The notes: a model not told the origin generated them from the sequence alone. DNA of 64,000 nucleotides from JAMHWF01 sp964371405 (GCA_964371405.1 CAYJLV010000009.1:1-64000); one strand, 5' to 3'; counted from the stretch's first letter, positions 1-8,903 are shown. A program made the numbers and translations.

Positions 1-1
1 C

Positions 2-262
2 GTCGCGCCGCCGCCCGCCGCCGCCGCGGCGCGCCGCAAGCTCGGCCACAAGGAACAGCGCGAACTCGACGCGCTGCCCGATCGCATCGACGAACTCGAA
101 CGCGAGCAGAAGGCTCTCGGCGAACTGCTCGCGCAGCCGGCGCTCTATACCGAGACGCCCCAGCGCGTCGCCGAAGTGCAGGCGCGGTACGACTCGATCG
201 ACACCGAACTGATGGATCTGCTGGAGCGCTGGGAAACGCTCAGCCGCGCCGCATCGCCGTAA
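2..262 (+). CDS. ABC-F family ATPase (Uup-like), C-terminal end only
   Basis: The window opens inside this gene; only the last 86 codons are present, ending at TAA 260-262. The visible peptide contains KLGHKEQRELDALPDRIDEL and then a charged helical stretch ending in ERWETLSRAASP. This matches the C-terminal coiled-coil extension of Uup-type ABC-F proteins, which act on the ribosome or on branched DNA intermediates rather than in transport. Both nucleotide-binding domains lie outside the window, so the assignment rests on the tail alone. No membrane segment is visible. A generic ABC-F paralogue cannot be excluded. Confidence 0.7.
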   Translation, partial: VAPPPAAAAARRKLGHKEQRELDALPDRIDELEREQKALGELLAQPALYTETPQRVAEVQARYDSIDTELMDLLERWETLSRAASP

Positions 263-273
263 GCGAGGCCCGA

Positions 274-310
274 ACCCTCCCGGAGGGTCGCTCGCCGCAC
301 TCGGCGAGCG
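274..310 (+). terminator. Tandem hairpins after the ABC-F gene
   Basis: Two inverted repeats sit between the ABC-F stop and the convergent gene below: ACCCTCC/GGAGGGT (274-288), and a perfect 8-bp stem CGCTCGCC/GGCGAGCG (289-296 and 303-310) with a 6-nt loop. No T-tract follows, so this may be a weak or bidirectional terminator serving both convergent genes. Confidence 0.5.
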
Positions 311-325
311 GGGTGCTCCGTTACT

Positions 326-1087
326 TCAGCGACTGCCGCCGAACCACGAATCGCCGAACCAGGAGTCGCTCGCCGCGATGGGGTGCGTGCGGCTGACGAT
401 CAGGCCCGACTGCAGATACAGCGCGTTGAGCAGGCGCACGGCGCGCTCGCGGTCGAAGCCCGGCCACGACGACATCTCGCGCAGGTTGGCGGTGTGGCGC
501 TGCAGGCGGTCGACGGCCGCCAGCAGCGCGCCGCTCAGGCGCAGTCGACCGAGTTCGAGCCCCGGCGCGACGCGATATGCGGCGGTGCCCGCGATCTCGG
601 GCAGCAGCTCGGTGCGCGTGCCGCGCAGCGCCAGCTCCCACAGCAGTTCGCCCAGCGGATAGTGCTGCGCATGCTCGCCGACCAGCGCCTCTTGTTCGTC
701 GCCGGGCGCGCGCAGCAGCGCCGGCTCGACGTGCAGCACGCGCAGCTCGGTCAGGCGCGCATCGAGCAGCGTGTGCATGTCGAGCGGGCTGTGCACCAGA
801 CGCACCTGCGGAAACACGGTCAGCGGCACGACCTTGTCGAGGCATTGCAGGTGGATCGTCACGCTCTGCGCGTGGCGCACGCAGGCTGCCAGCACTTCGA
901 GCGCTTCGCTGCCGCTGCCGTCCTGCTCGAAGCGCATCAGGTCGGCGGTCAGCGAGGGGCTGAGCGACGACAGCCGCGAACTGCTCGAGACGCTGTCGGG
1001 GTTGTGCACGAGCTCGTCAAGATAGCGGCGGAACCCGCTGACGCGCATCAACTCGGGTTCACCGAACGGGATCGTGGGCTCGAACAT
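326..1087 (-). CDS. Conserved hypothetical protein (253 aa) with tandem C-terminal WFG motif
   Basis: A 253-residue soluble protein with no signal peptide or membrane helix. I chose ATG 1087, which gives an MFEPTIPFGEPE start; the frame stays open to 1264 but the extra N-terminus looks like noise. The middle is leucine-rich and mixed alpha/beta. Near the C-terminus RLLNALYLQSGLIVSR looks like a terminal helix-strand, followed by a duplicated DSWFG. I do not recognise the family. It lies 137 nt downstream of the Wzz gene on the same strand, so it could be the last gene of the polysaccharide operon. Confidence 0.65.
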   Translation of the reverse strand: MFEPTIPFGEPELMRVSGFRRYLDELVHNPDSVSSSSRLSSLSPSLTADLMRFEQDGSGSEALEVLAACVRHAQSVTIHLQCLDKVVPLTVFPQVRLVHSPLDMHTLLDARLTELRVLHVEPALLRAPGDEQEALVGEHAQHYPLGELLWELALRGTRTELLPEIAGTAAYRVAPGLELGRLRLSGALLAAVDRLQRHTANLREMSSWPGFDRERAVRLLNALYLQSGLIVSRTHPIAASDSWFGDSWFGGSR

Positions 1088-1224
1088 GCCGGGGTGGCGT
1101 CTGAGTTCTGGAAAGGTTTGGTTACAACTGTAGGGCAAGTCGCCGCGGCTAGCCAGCGGGTGATCCCGCCCATTCGCGGGCGTTGCCGTCGCGCCGACGC
1201 AGATCGGGGCGGCGCGCAGCCGCT

Positions 1225-2451
1225 TCAGCGGCGCCAGCGCCAGGCTTGCGCGAGCGATGCCCACGCCGCCTCGCGCTGCGGATCCTCGGCGCGAGCCAGC
1301 GCGAGCCAGCGCCGCGTCGCGACGAAGGCGCAGGCCAGTACGAAGGCGAGCAGCGTGCTCGCGAGCACGATGACGGCGCGCGCCGGCTTGGACTTGCGAT
1401 CCGGTGGTTGCGCGGCGTCGACGATCTGCAGCGCGGGCGCTTCCTTCGCTTCGTCGAGCTTGGCGATCTCGAACTGGCGCAGCATGCCCTCGAGCAGCAC
1501 TTCCTGCACCTTCAGCTCGCGCCGCGCGCGCACGTATTCGATCGCCGCCTCGGGCAGCTTGCCGACCGGCAGGTCGACGACGCTGCCTGGATTGCCGGCC
1601 TGCGACGACTCCATGCGCGCGAGCTCGCTGCGCAGCGCGCGTAACTCCGTCGCGATGCGCTGCACGTCGGGGTTGGCCGCCGTCGCGCTGGTACGCATCA
1701 CCTTGAGCATCACTTCGCGCTCGGCGATCTGGGCGCGCACCATCGCAGCGGCCGAAATCAGCGCCTCGGCCTGCTTGTCGAGCACGATGACGCCCGATGT
1801 CTCCTGCACTTCGCGCATGTGCTGCTCGGCCTTGACCAGGCGCTCCTTGGTGTCGCGCAACTGCTGGTCGAAGAACAGGCGCCGCTGCTGCGCCTCGGTC
1901 ACGGCCAGCCGGCTCATCAGGTGCGAGATCTCTTCCGTGTAGGCATTGGCCATCCGGGCGGCGAACTGCGGGTCGCGGTCGTCGACCTCGATCGTGATCA
2001 CGCCGGCCTTCTTCTCGACCACGATGCGCACGTGCTTCGGGAACGTCTTGCGCAGCACCTCGTAGGTCTCGACTTCCCAGCGTTCCTTCAGACCCAGGCG
2101 CTCGTCGAGCGCGCGCTGCACGCTGTCGCTCTTGAGCAGCGCGACGTACATCTCGTCAGTCGTCTTCGCCGCCAGCCCGCCGGCCAGGCCGCCGAGCGCG
2201 CCGAGCGCGGCCAGTGCGCCGGCGGCGCCCGACTGCTGGCTGGCCGGCGGCAGCATCGAGGCGCGCGCCGTGAACTCGGCCGGCAGCAAAAGCGCGACGG
2301 CGAGCGAGACGGCGGCCGCCAGCAGCGTGAAGGCGCCGATGAAACGCTTGCCCTCGCCGAGCCAGGTCAGCAGTTCCACCAGGCCGATCTGCGGGCCGTC
2401 GTCATCGGCGTCGACCTCGGTCAGCGGCAGGTTCGGATCCACGGCGCTCAT
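1225..2451 (-). CDS. Wzz/GumC-type polysaccharide chain-length determinant protein
   Basis: A 408-residue inner-membrane co-polymerase that would set the chain length of an exported polysaccharide. There is a short cytoplasmic N-terminus, a first membrane helix around residues 38-58, a long periplasmic region with coiled-coil character (around 190-320), and a second helix around 372-392 preceded by the proline-rich AAQPPDRKSKPAR typical of Wzz proteins. No Walker motif or tyrosine tail is present, so it is not a BY-kinase fusion. ATG 2451 gives a clean start 8 nt after the stop of the upstream export gene, which implies co-transcription. No glycosyltransferases lie nearby in this window. Confidence 0.88.
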   Translation of the reverse strand: MSAVDPNLPLTEVDADDDGPQIGLVELLTWLGEGKRFIGAFTLLAAAVSLAVALLLPAEFTARASMLPPASQQSGAAGALAALGALGGLAGGLAAKTTDEMYVALLKSDSVQRALDERLGLKERWEVETYEVLRKTFPKHVRIVVEKKAGVITIEVDDRDPQFAARMANAYTEEISHLMSRLAVTEAQQRRLFFDQQLRDTKERLVKAEQHMREVQETSGVIVLDKQAEALISAAAMVRAQIAEREVMLKVMRTSATAANPDVQRIATELRALRSELARMESSQAGNPGSVVDLPVGKLPEAAIEYVRARRELKVQEVLLEGMLRQFEIAKLDEAKEAPALQIVDAAQPPDRKSKPARAVIVLASTLLAFVLACAFVATRRWLALARAEDPQREAAWASLAQAWRWRR

Positions 2452-2459
2452 CGCGGGCC

Positions 2460-5075
2460 TCAGTTGTTGCGCAGCGTGACGATCGCCGCTGCGCCGAGGC
2501 CGAACTGATAGAAGATCTGCGAGAAGTCCTTGAGGTTGCGCACCAGCGCGCGGCCCCAGGTCTCGTAGTCGAGCTGGTTCGGGATCACGAGCGCGTCGCC
2601 CGGATACAGCGACTCGCCGCCGATGCCGCCACCCCAGCCGAGGAAGCCCTTGCGGTCGCCGGCATGCGTCACCGTGCCGTCGGCGCGCAGGATGAACATC
2701 GCCGAGCGCTCGGCCGAATCCTCGACGCCGGCAAGCTTGAGGTAGTCGTCGGCGGTGCGCCCCGGCTTCCACAGGTAGGCGTTGTTGTTGGCGACGGCGC
2801 CGGCGACGGTCACGAAGGCCGGCCGCGGCGGCACGGAGATTCGGTCGCCCGCTTCGAGCGGGATGTCGGGCAGCGCCTCGAAGCTGGCGCGCGCGTAGTC
2901 GAGTTCGAGCGCGATACGGCCGTTCGGTTCGAGCGTGCGCAGCCGCTGCAGTTGAGCCTGCGTCGTCGCCGCGTTGACGACGGTGGCGCGGCCGGCGTCC
3001 TCGGGCCGCTGGTTCGCCGCCTCGCGCGCCGCCTGCGTCGCGGCCAGCACTTCGAGCCGCTGCAGCGCGAGCTGCAGGTTCTCGCGCTGGCGCCGCCGCG
3101 TCTCTTCGCGCGCGAACTCGATGCCGTAGACATAGGCCTGCGGCGTGAAGCCGCCGATGCGCATGATCAGCTGCTTGAGCGTCTCGCCCGGCTGCAACTG
3201 GTAGACACCGGTGGCCGCGACCTCGCCTTCGATCGACACCAGCCGCGTCTGCCTGGCGACGGGCACGCGCAGATCCTTCTGGCTGAAGACGGTGACGACG
3301 TCGCCCGGCAGCAGCTCGATGTCGTGCGCCGGATCGCCGCGCAGCACGGCGGCGCCGAGGTTGAACGGAATCACCTGCGTCGTCAGATCCTGCGTGTTGA
3401 GCCGCTCGATGACGGCGTAGTCCCAGTTCAGTTCGTCGAACAGCGGCGCGGCGGGGCGCCGCGTGCCGGTGACGGCGCCCGGCAGTTGTTGCATCGCATT
3501 GCCGCCGAGCGCACGTTCGCTGCGCCGCGAGGCTTCGAGCTGAGCCGGATCGGGGCCGACGATGCGTTCGGTGCGCTCGTAGCTGCTGCCGTCGGGGCGT
3601 TGCGCGCGCTGGCTGAGTTCGACACGCTCGGGCCGATCGCTCGATGCCTGATTCAGGCGCAGCCGTCGGTCCATCTCCTCGGCCTGCTCGTCGATCACTT
3701 GCACCAGCAGGTTCTTGCGGCGATAGAAGTCGGGCGCGATCAGCGCGTCCTTGTCGGGAATCAGGTCGCGCACGCGCATGCCCGGCGTGTGCGGGTAGCG
3801 CAGCGGCTGCGCCACGTGGCCCTTCAGCGTCACGGCGTTGGCGAAGCGCGGCGTCAGCTCCAGCAGCGTCAGCACGTCGCCGTCGCGCAGCGGCTTGGCG
3901 AGCCCGCCGTCGTCGAGCGTGAAGACCTCGACGACGCGCGGCGCCGGCTGGCGTGCCGGGTCGATGCGCTCGAGCTGCGCGCGCTTCGGATTGGCGAGCA
4001 CCGAGGCGCCGCCGCCATAGCGCAGCAGCGCGCGCACCGGCTCGTCGGCCGACTTCAGCTCGTAGATTGCGGCGCGGTCGGTCGCACCGTGCAGCGCGAC
4101 GCGCGCGCCGGCCGGGTGAAACACGACCACATCACCGGCGGCGAGCTGCACGTCCTTCGACTTGTCGCCCTGCACCAGGAACTCGTAGACGTCGAAGTCC
4201 GAGACGACATTGCCGTCGCGGCGCAGGCTGATGCGGCGCATCGAGCCGTTGGGCCCCGGGCCGCCGGCGGCGATGATCGCCGACAACAGTGTCGATTGGC
4301 TCGACAGCGTGTAGGTGCCGGCCCGCTGCGCCGGGCCGACGACGAATACCTTGACGCCGCGCAGCTGGCCCAGCGTCACGTTCAGGTTGAAGTTGGTGTA
4401 GTAGCGGCCGATCTGGGCGCGCAGGTGCTTCTCGAGCTCGGTCGCCTTGACGCCGGTGACGCTGATGCTGCCGACGCGCGGCATCGCGATCAGGCCGTTG
4501 CGGTCGACGACGGCGCGGTAGTCGACGTCGATCGCACCCCAGGCGCGAATCATCAGCTCGTCGCCCGGGCCGACGACGTAGTCCGCCGACACCGGCACGT
4601 TGTCCACCGGCGCGAAGCTCTCGTAGGCATCGGCGAAGAAGTCGGCGCCGAAGTTGGGCAGCAGGCGCCCGGTGGCCGTCTCGACGAACTTCTGGAACTC
4701 GCTCGGCCGCGGCGGCGTCGCCGGCGGACGGCGATAGACGAGCTCGGGCGCGATCGGCTCGCGCATGCCGATCTGCGGCGTCGCCCCATAGCTCTGCATG
4801 TTGTTGATGCGCAGGCCGCCCTGCGTCGAGGCGGCCTCGCCGCGCGGCAGCGTCGAGCCCAGGCCTTGACGCGGCAGCAGGCCGCCGCCGCTGCTGTTCT
4901 GGTTCTGCGTGGCGGTGCCGGTCGGCGGCAGGCCGTAGGGGTTGCCCAGCGAGCCGGCTCCGAGCGCGCGATCGTCCTGGGTCTGCGTGACCTGCGCCGA
5001 CAGCGGTGCGGCGGCGCCGAGCGCGATCAGCAGGCCGGCAACGGCGATGACGGGGCGAAAGCGAAACAGGTTCAT
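2460..5075 (-). CDS. Polysaccharide export protein with SLBB repeats (outer-membrane channel type)
   Basis: An 871-residue exported protein. The chosen ATG 5075 gives a hydrophobic signal peptide ending near APLSAQ; an in-frame ATG at 5105 would put ten polar residues in front of it. There is no lipobox cysteine, unlike Wza. After a low-complexity Gln/Gly/Thr linker comes a Poly_export domain (VSADYVVGPGDELMIRAWG, about 170-260) and then several SLBB-like units, including QPGETLKQLIMRIGGFTPQA and a late VAGAVANNNAYLWKPGRTADDYL. The size resembles KpsD-like or multi-SLBB exporters. Forms an operon with the Wzz gene downstream. Confidence 0.88.
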   Translation of the reverse strand: MNLFRFRPVIAVAGLLIALGAAAPLSAQVTQTQDDRALGAGSLGNPYGLPPTGTATQNQNSSGGGLLPRQGLGSTLPRGEAASTQGGLRINNMQSYGATPQIGMREPIAPELVYRRPPATPPRPSEFQKFVETATGRLLPNFGADFFADAYESFAPVDNVPVSADYVVGPGDELMIRAWGAIDVDYRAVVDRNGLIAMPRVGSISVTGVKATELEKHLRAQIGRYYTNFNLNVTLGQLRGVKVFVVGPAQRAGTYTLSSQSTLLSAIIAAGGPGPNGSMRRISLRRDGNVVSDFDVYEFLVQGDKSKDVQLAAGDVVVFHPAGARVALHGATDRAAIYELKSADEPVRALLRYGGGASVLANPKRAQLERIDPARQPAPRVVEVFTLDDGGLAKPLRDGDVLTLLELTPRFANAVTLKGHVAQPLRYPHTPGMRVRDLIPDKDALIAPDFYRRKNLLVQVIDEQAEEMDRRLRLNQASSDRPERVELSQRAQRPDGSSYERTERIVGPDPAQLEASRRSERALGGNAMQQLPGAVTGTRRPAAPLFDELNWDYAVIERLNTQDLTTQVIPFNLGAAVLRGDPAHDIELLPGDVVTVFSQKDLRVPVARQTRLVSIEGEVAATGVYQLQPGETLKQLIMRIGGFTPQAYVYGIEFAREETRRRQRENLQLALQRLEVLAATQAAREAANQRPEDAGRATVVNAATTQAQLQRLRTLEPNGRIALELDYARASFEALPDIPLEAGDRISVPPRPAFVTVAGAVANNNAYLWKPGRTADDYLKLAGVEDSAERSAMFILRADGTVTHAGDRKGFLGWGGGIGGESLYPGDALVIPNQLDYETWGRALVRNLKDFSQIFYQFGLGAAAIVTLRNN

Positions 5076-5200
5076 GAAGGTTTCGAGACCGGTGCGGGGG
5101 CGCATGGCCCGGAAACGTTGCCCGCGGGGCTGCGCAGACGCGCGATGGTACCGGATCGATCTGCCTCGCCGCGCTGCGGACCGCGTGCTCGTGAACGCGA

Positions 5201-5223
5201 AGAGCCCGCGCGCGGCGGGCTCT
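5201..5223 (-). terminator. Hairpin downstream of cytochrome c' gene
   Basis: Perfect 9-bp stem AGAGCCCGC/GCGGGCTCT (5201-5209 and 5215-5223) with a GCGCG loop, 22 nt beyond the leftward cytochrome c' stop. There is no T-run, but it is the only strong structure between this gene and the SLBB gene. Confidence 0.55.
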
Positions 5224-5245
5224 CGGCAGGGGCGGCGCGAGGGCG

Positions 5246-5698
5246 CTAGTCCTTGCGGTAGTTGTCGTGGCAGGCCTTGCAGGCTTGGCCGACCGGGCCG
5301 AAGGCGGCCTTGATCTGGTCGAGGCTGCCCGACTTCGCGGCGACGCTCAGCTTCGCCATCTCGTCTTGCATCTTGCGCGCGCCGGCGTCGAACTTGTCGC
5401 GCTCCTTCCAGATTTCGGGCTTGGCCCGCGTGTCGCCCTTGTCGGTGCCCTCCACGAAGCCTGCGAAAGGCAGCCTGGACAGGTACTCCGCCGTGGCGAC
5501 GTTGTCGGCAGCGACCTTGGCGTCGAACGGCACGCGGCCGTTGACCATCGCACCCACGCGACCGAAGTGCGTCTCCATGATCTTCATCGCGCCCTTGCGG
5601 TACTTGATCGCATCTTCGGGCTTGGCGAACTGGGCCTGCGCGGGTGCGGCGGCGGCGAACGCGGCAGCCGCCGCAACGACGAGCATCGAACGTTTCAT
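5246..5698 (-). CDS. Cytochrome c' (periplasmic class II c-type cytochrome)
   Basis: 150 residues: a Sec signal peptide (MKRSMLVVAAAAAF, cleavage after PAQA), then a four-helix-bundle sequence ending with haem-binding CKACH at residues 140-144, six residues from the C-terminus. This end placement is diagnostic of class II cytochromes c', which bind NO or CO on a five-coordinate haem. ATG 5698 is preceded by GGAGTCCC on the coding strand. It is divergent from a cytochrome b561-type gene, a common pairing in betaproteobacteria where the b-type protein is thought to deliver quinol electrons. Confidence 0.93.
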   Translation of the reverse strand: MKRSMLVVAAAAAFAAAAPAQAQFAKPEDAIKYRKGAMKIMETHFGRVGAMVNGRVPFDAKVAADNVATAEYLSRLPFAGFVEGTDKGDTRAKPEIWKERDKFDAGARKMQDEMAKLSVAAKSGSLDQIKAAFGPVGQACKACHDNYRKD

Positions 5699-5845
5699 GC
5701 GTGGGACTCCTGCCTGGGTGGGGTTGGATCGGACCTGGACGGCGACGCCGACGCCGAGTGTACGCAGCCGGCGCGTCGTCTATTCCGGGGCGTCTGCAAG
5801 TCGCGCTATCGTCGGGGCCCTCGAGAACCGAACGACCGTCCCGCC

Positions 5846-6541
5846 ATGCCCGTTGTTGCCGAACCGCAATTGCGCGCCGTCCGCGTCTGGGATCTGCCGA
5901 CGCGCCTGTTCCACTGGCTGCTCACGGCCTGCGTCGTCGGCTCGTTCGTCAGCGCCAAGATCGGCGGCGCCGCGATGGCCTGGCACCTGCGCCTGGGCTA
6001 CGCCGTGGCGACGTTGCTGCTGTTCCGGCTCGTGTGGGGCTTTGTCGGCGGGCGCTGGTCGCGCTTCGGCCAGTTCGTGCGCTCGCCCGCGGCCGTGCTG
6101 CGCTACCTGCGCGGCGAGGCGCGCGCCGGCGACTGGTTCGACGTCGGCCACAACCCGCTGGGCGCGCTGTCGGTGCTGGCGATGCTGGTCTTCCTCGCCG
6201 CGCAGGTTTCCAGCGGGCTGTTCGCCGACGACGAGATCGCGACCACCGGGCCGCTGATCCGCTTCGTCTCGGGCGCGACCAGCCTGGAACTCACCTGGTA
6301 CCACAAGGCCGTCGGCCAGAGGGTGTTGCTCGCCCTCGTCGTGCTGCACCTGCTGGCGATCGTGTACTACATCTGGCGCGGGCGCACCCTGGTGCGGCCG
6401 ATGATCGGCGGCGACCAGGCCGTCGACGCGGCACGCGAGGTGCCGGCCGCCGCCGACGGCGCCGGCCGCCGCCTGCTGGCCGCCGCGCTCGTCGCGGCCT
6501 GTGCCGGCGGCGTCGCGTGGCTGGTGTCGCTGGGCAGTTAG
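5846..6541 (+). CDS. Cytochrome b561-domain membrane protein
   Basis: 231 residues with four main membrane helices plus a short C-terminal one. VWDLPTRLFHWLL near the start and TWYHKAVGQRVLLALVVLH later carry the haem-ligand histidines of the Ni/Fe-hydrogenase-type cytochrome b561 family. It most likely passes electrons from the quinone pool to a soluble periplasmic c-type cytochrome, and the obvious partner is the divergent cytochrome c'. ATG 5846 starts MPVVAEPQLRAVRVWDLP; more upstream frame exists but contains no plausible start. The C-terminal AAALVAACAGGVAWLV helix is an extra anchor. Confidence 0.87.
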   Translation: MPVVAEPQLRAVRVWDLPTRLFHWLLTACVVGSFVSAKIGGAAMAWHLRLGYAVATLLLFRLVWGFVGGRWSRFGQFVRSPAAVLRYLRGEARAGDWFDVGHNPLGALSVLAMLVFLAAQVSSGLFADDEIATTGPLIRFVSGATSLELTWYHKAVGQRVLLALVVLHLLAIVYYIWRGRTLVRPMIGGDQAVDAAREVPAAADGAGRRLLAAALVAACAGGVAWLVSLGS

Positions 6542-6571
6542 ACTGGCCGCGACACGCAGTCCCAGCGCTCG

Positions 6572-7087
6572 ATGGACAGTCCGGAGATCCGCCTCGTCAC
6601 GCCCGACACGCCGGAGCGGATCGAGGCGGCGCGCGCCATATTCCGCGAGTACGCAGCGAGCCTGGCGGTCGACCTGTGCTTCCAGGGCTTCGACGACGAA
6701 CTTGCTTCGCTGCCGGGCGAGTATGCCGAGCCGCAGGGGCTGCTGCTGCTCGCGCTCGTCGACGGCGACGTCGCGGCCTGCGGCGCGTTCCGCCGGCTCG
6801 CCGATGCCGACTATGCGAATGCCTGCGAGATGAAACGTCTCTACGTGCGCCGCGCCTACCGCCGGCTCGGACTGGGCACACAGCTCGCGCGCGTGCTGAT
6901 GGAGCGCGCGGCCGAAGCCGGCTATTCCTCGATGCTGCTCGACACGCTCGACGAGATGGAGGCCGCGCGCGAGCTGTACGTCGGCCTCGGCTTCGAGGAG
7001 ATCCCGCCCTATTACTACAACCCGATTCCGGGTGCGCACTACCTGAAGGCCGAACTGTCGGTCGTCGGGCGCGCCTCGTGCCTTTGA
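6572..7087 (+). CDS. GNAT-family N-acetyltransferase
   Basis: 171 residues with the full GNAT fold. Motif A is visible as MKRLYVRRAYRRLGLGTQLA (acetyl-CoA pyrophosphate loop RRLGLG, near residue 97), and the late AARELYVGLGFEEIPPYYYNP is the usual motif B region. The substrate is unknown. It is 14 nt upstream of the aldolase gene and 30 nt after the cytochrome b gene. Shared strand and short gaps suggest a small operon with the aldolase, but no pathway link is evident. Confidence 0.85.
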   Translation: MDSPEIRLVTPDTPERIEAARAIFREYAASLAVDLCFQGFDDELASLPGEYAEPQGLLLLALVDGDVAACGAFRRLADADYANACEMKRLYVRRAYRRLGLGTQLARVLMERAAEAGYSSMLLDTLDEMEAARELYVGLGFEEIPPYYYNPIPGAHYLKAELSVVGRASCL

Positions 7088-7100
7088 GGAGGAGTCTTCG

Positions 7101-7916
7101 ATGAATGCGTTCAGGCAGTTGCTGAAGGCGGCCGGCAGCCACCCGCCGGTCGGCACATGGATCATGTCGGCCAGCCCGATCGTCGCCGAGGCCGTCGGCC
7201 ATGCCGGCTTCGACTGGGGCGTCGTCGACATGGAGCACGCGCCGCTCGACATCATGGGGCTGGTGCACATGCTGCAGGCGCTGTCGGCGACGAAGATGGT
7301 GCCCGTCGTGCGCGTGCCGGGCAACGACGCCGTGACCGTCAAGCGCGTGCTCGACGCCGGCGCCACGACGCTGCTGTTCCCCTTCGTCGAGAGCCTCGAC
7401 GAGGCGCGCGCCGCCGTCGCGGCGACGCGCTACCCGCCGCACGGCATCCGCGGCACTGCCGGCATGAGCCGCGCGTCGCGCTTCGGCACCGTGCCGAACT
7501 ACCTGAAGACGGCCAATTCGACGGTCGGCGTCATCGTGCAGCTCGAGACGCCGCAGGCGATCGGCCGGCTCGAGGAGATCGCCGGCGTCGAGGGCGTCGA
7601 CGCCGTGTTCATCGGTCCCTCGGATCTGTCGGCCAACATGGGGCACCTCGGCCAGCCGATGCATCCGGCCGTGCTCGACCTGATGGCGCAGGCGGCAGGG
7701 CGCTGCAAGGCGCTCGGCAAGCCGGTCGGCACCCTCGGCTTGGCGCCCGAGGCCGTCGCGCAGTACCGCGCCGCCGGCTTCGACTACCTCGCCGTCGCGT
7801 CCGATCTCGGTCTGCTGATGCGCGGCGCGCACGCCGTCGTGACAGCCTTGCGCACGCCCGACTCCGAGCACGTGCACTCGCTGTCGACGGGCACGCAAAT
7901 GCCTGCGGGATACTGA
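7101..7916 (+). CDS. HpcH/HpaI-type class II pyruvate aldolase
   Basis: 271 residues, the usual size for HpcH/HpaI or 2-dehydro-3-deoxyglucarate aldolases, which split 4-hydroxy-2-oxo acids to pyruvate and an aldehyde with a divalent metal. Visible family features: the catalytic loop VVDMEHAPLD, an arginine in VPVVRVPGNDAVTVKRVLD, metal-binding VQLETPQAI (Glu) and FIGPSDLSANMG (Asp). A strong GAGGAGGAG ribosome site precedes ATG 7101. With the SMP-30 lactonase downstream it could handle sugar-acid intermediates, but the exact substrate cannot be read from sequence. Confidence 0.88.
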   Translation: MNAFRQLLKAAGSHPPVGTWIMSASPIVAEAVGHAGFDWGVVDMEHAPLDIMGLVHMLQALSATKMVPVVRVPGNDAVTVKRVLDAGATTLLFPFVESLDEARAAVAATRYPPHGIRGTAGMSRASRFGTVPNYLKTANSTVGVIVQLETPQAIGRLEEIAGVEGVDAVFIGPSDLSANMGHLGQPMHPAVLDLMAQAAGRCKALGKPVGTLGLAPEAVAQYRAAGFDYLAVASDLGLLMRGAHAVVTALRTPDSEHVHSLSTGTQMPAGY

Positions 7917-7919
7917 AAT

Positions 7920-7999
7920 GGCCCCCACGCTTGCTGCGCTCTCTGCCCCCCGGGGGGGCGCCTCAGTGGCTTCGGCCGGCCGGGCGCCACTGAGGAGGC
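7920..7999. repeat. GC-rich dispersed intergenic repeat, copy A
   Basis: Contains a CCCCCCGGGGGGG palindrome (7946-7958) and a 10-bp stem CCTCAGTGGC/GCCACTGAGG (7961-7970 and 7986-7995). Its core matches the element between atpA and atpG. The right arm runs into the ribosome site of the lactonase gene (GAGG at 7992-7995), so the hairpin could mask that start. Confidence 0.7.
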
Positions 8000-8000
8000 C

Positions 8001-8903
8001 ATGACCGGCGCGGTGCGCTGCGCCGTCGCCGAGCCGGCGCTGCTCGGCGAGTCGCCGCTGTGGCACCCCGACGAGCAGCGCCTCTACTACTGCGACATCG
8101 CCGGCCGCGAACTGCGCCGCCACGATCCTGCGACCGGCCGGCTCGACCGCTGGGTCTTCGACAGCGAAGTCGCCTGCTGCGCGCCGCTGCGCGGCGGCGG
8201 ACTGCTGCTCGCGCTGCGCAGCGGCTTCTGGCGTTTCGACCCGTCCAGCGGCGAGCGCGAGCTCGTCGCGCCGCCCGACTACGACCCGGCCGACGAGCGC
8301 TACAACGACGGCAAGGCCGACGCAGCCGGCCGCATGTGGTGCGGCACGCTGTACGAGCCGCGCACCGCTCCGCGCGCCGCGCTGTACTGCCTGGAGCGCG
8401 GCCGGCTGAAGCGCCGCGCCGACGGCGCGACGGTGGCCAACGGCCTGGCCTGGAGCCCCGACTCGCGCGCCATGTACTGGGCCGACACGACCTCGCACAC
8501 GATCTGGCGCTTCGACTTCGACCCGCGGGCCGGCGTGCCGTCGCAGCGCCGCGTGTTCGCGCGCTTCGCGCCGCGCGCCGACGGGCAGCCGCTCGAGGAA
8601 TACGGCGGCCGCCCCGATGGCGCCGCCGTCGACGTGCGCGGCCACCTCTGGGTCGCGATGTACGAAGGCCGGCGCCTGGTCGAGTTCGCGCCCGACGCCA
8701 CGCTCGTCGCCGAGCACCCGCTGCCGGTGCGCTGCCCGACGATGCCCGCGTTCGGCGGCGCCGACCTGCGCACGCTCTACATCACGACGGCGCGCCAGCG
8801 GCGCCCCGCCGAGGAGCTGGCCGCGCAGCCGTGGGCCGGCGCCGTGCTCGCGATGCGCGTCGATGCGCCGGGGCTGCCGGCCAACTTCGCCGACCTGGGT
8901 TGA
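8001..8903 (+). CDS. SMP-30/gluconolactonase/LRE-family lactonase
   Basis: 300 residues, a six-bladed propeller of the SMP-30 family. Landmarks: early metal ligand in LLGESPLWHPDEQRLYYCDI (Glu), RYNDGKADAAGRMWCGT with the conserved Asn/Asp, and VANGLAWSPDSRAMYWADT. GRPDGAAVDVRGHLWVAMY holds the late catalytic Asp. These enzymes hydrolyse sugar lactones with Ca or Zn. The start ATG 8001 follows a hairpin repeat, whose right arm carries the ribosome site. Downstream of an aldolase it may open a lactone upstream in the same sugar-acid route; that link is inference. Confidence 0.87.
   Translation: MTGAVRCAVAEPALLGESPLWHPDEQRLYYCDIAGRELRRHDPATGRLDRWVFDSEVACCAPLRGGGLLLALRSGFWRFDPSSGERELVAPPDYDPADERYNDGKADAAGRMWCGTLYEPRTAPRAALYCLERGRLKRRADGATVANGLAWSPDSRAMYWADTTSHTIWRFDFDPRAGVPSQRRVFARFAPRADGQPLEEYGGRPDGAAVDVRGHLWVAMYEGRRLVEFAPDATLVAEHPLPVRCPTMPAFGGADLRTLYITTARQRRPAEELAAQPWAGAVLAMRVDAPGLPANFADLG

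Noticed and set aside
383..1942. Long plus-strand open frame opposite the Wzz and hypothetical genes
   Set aside because: It is antisense to genes with recognisable domains, its product is Arg/Ala/Gln-rich without motifs, and such frames are expected at this GC content.
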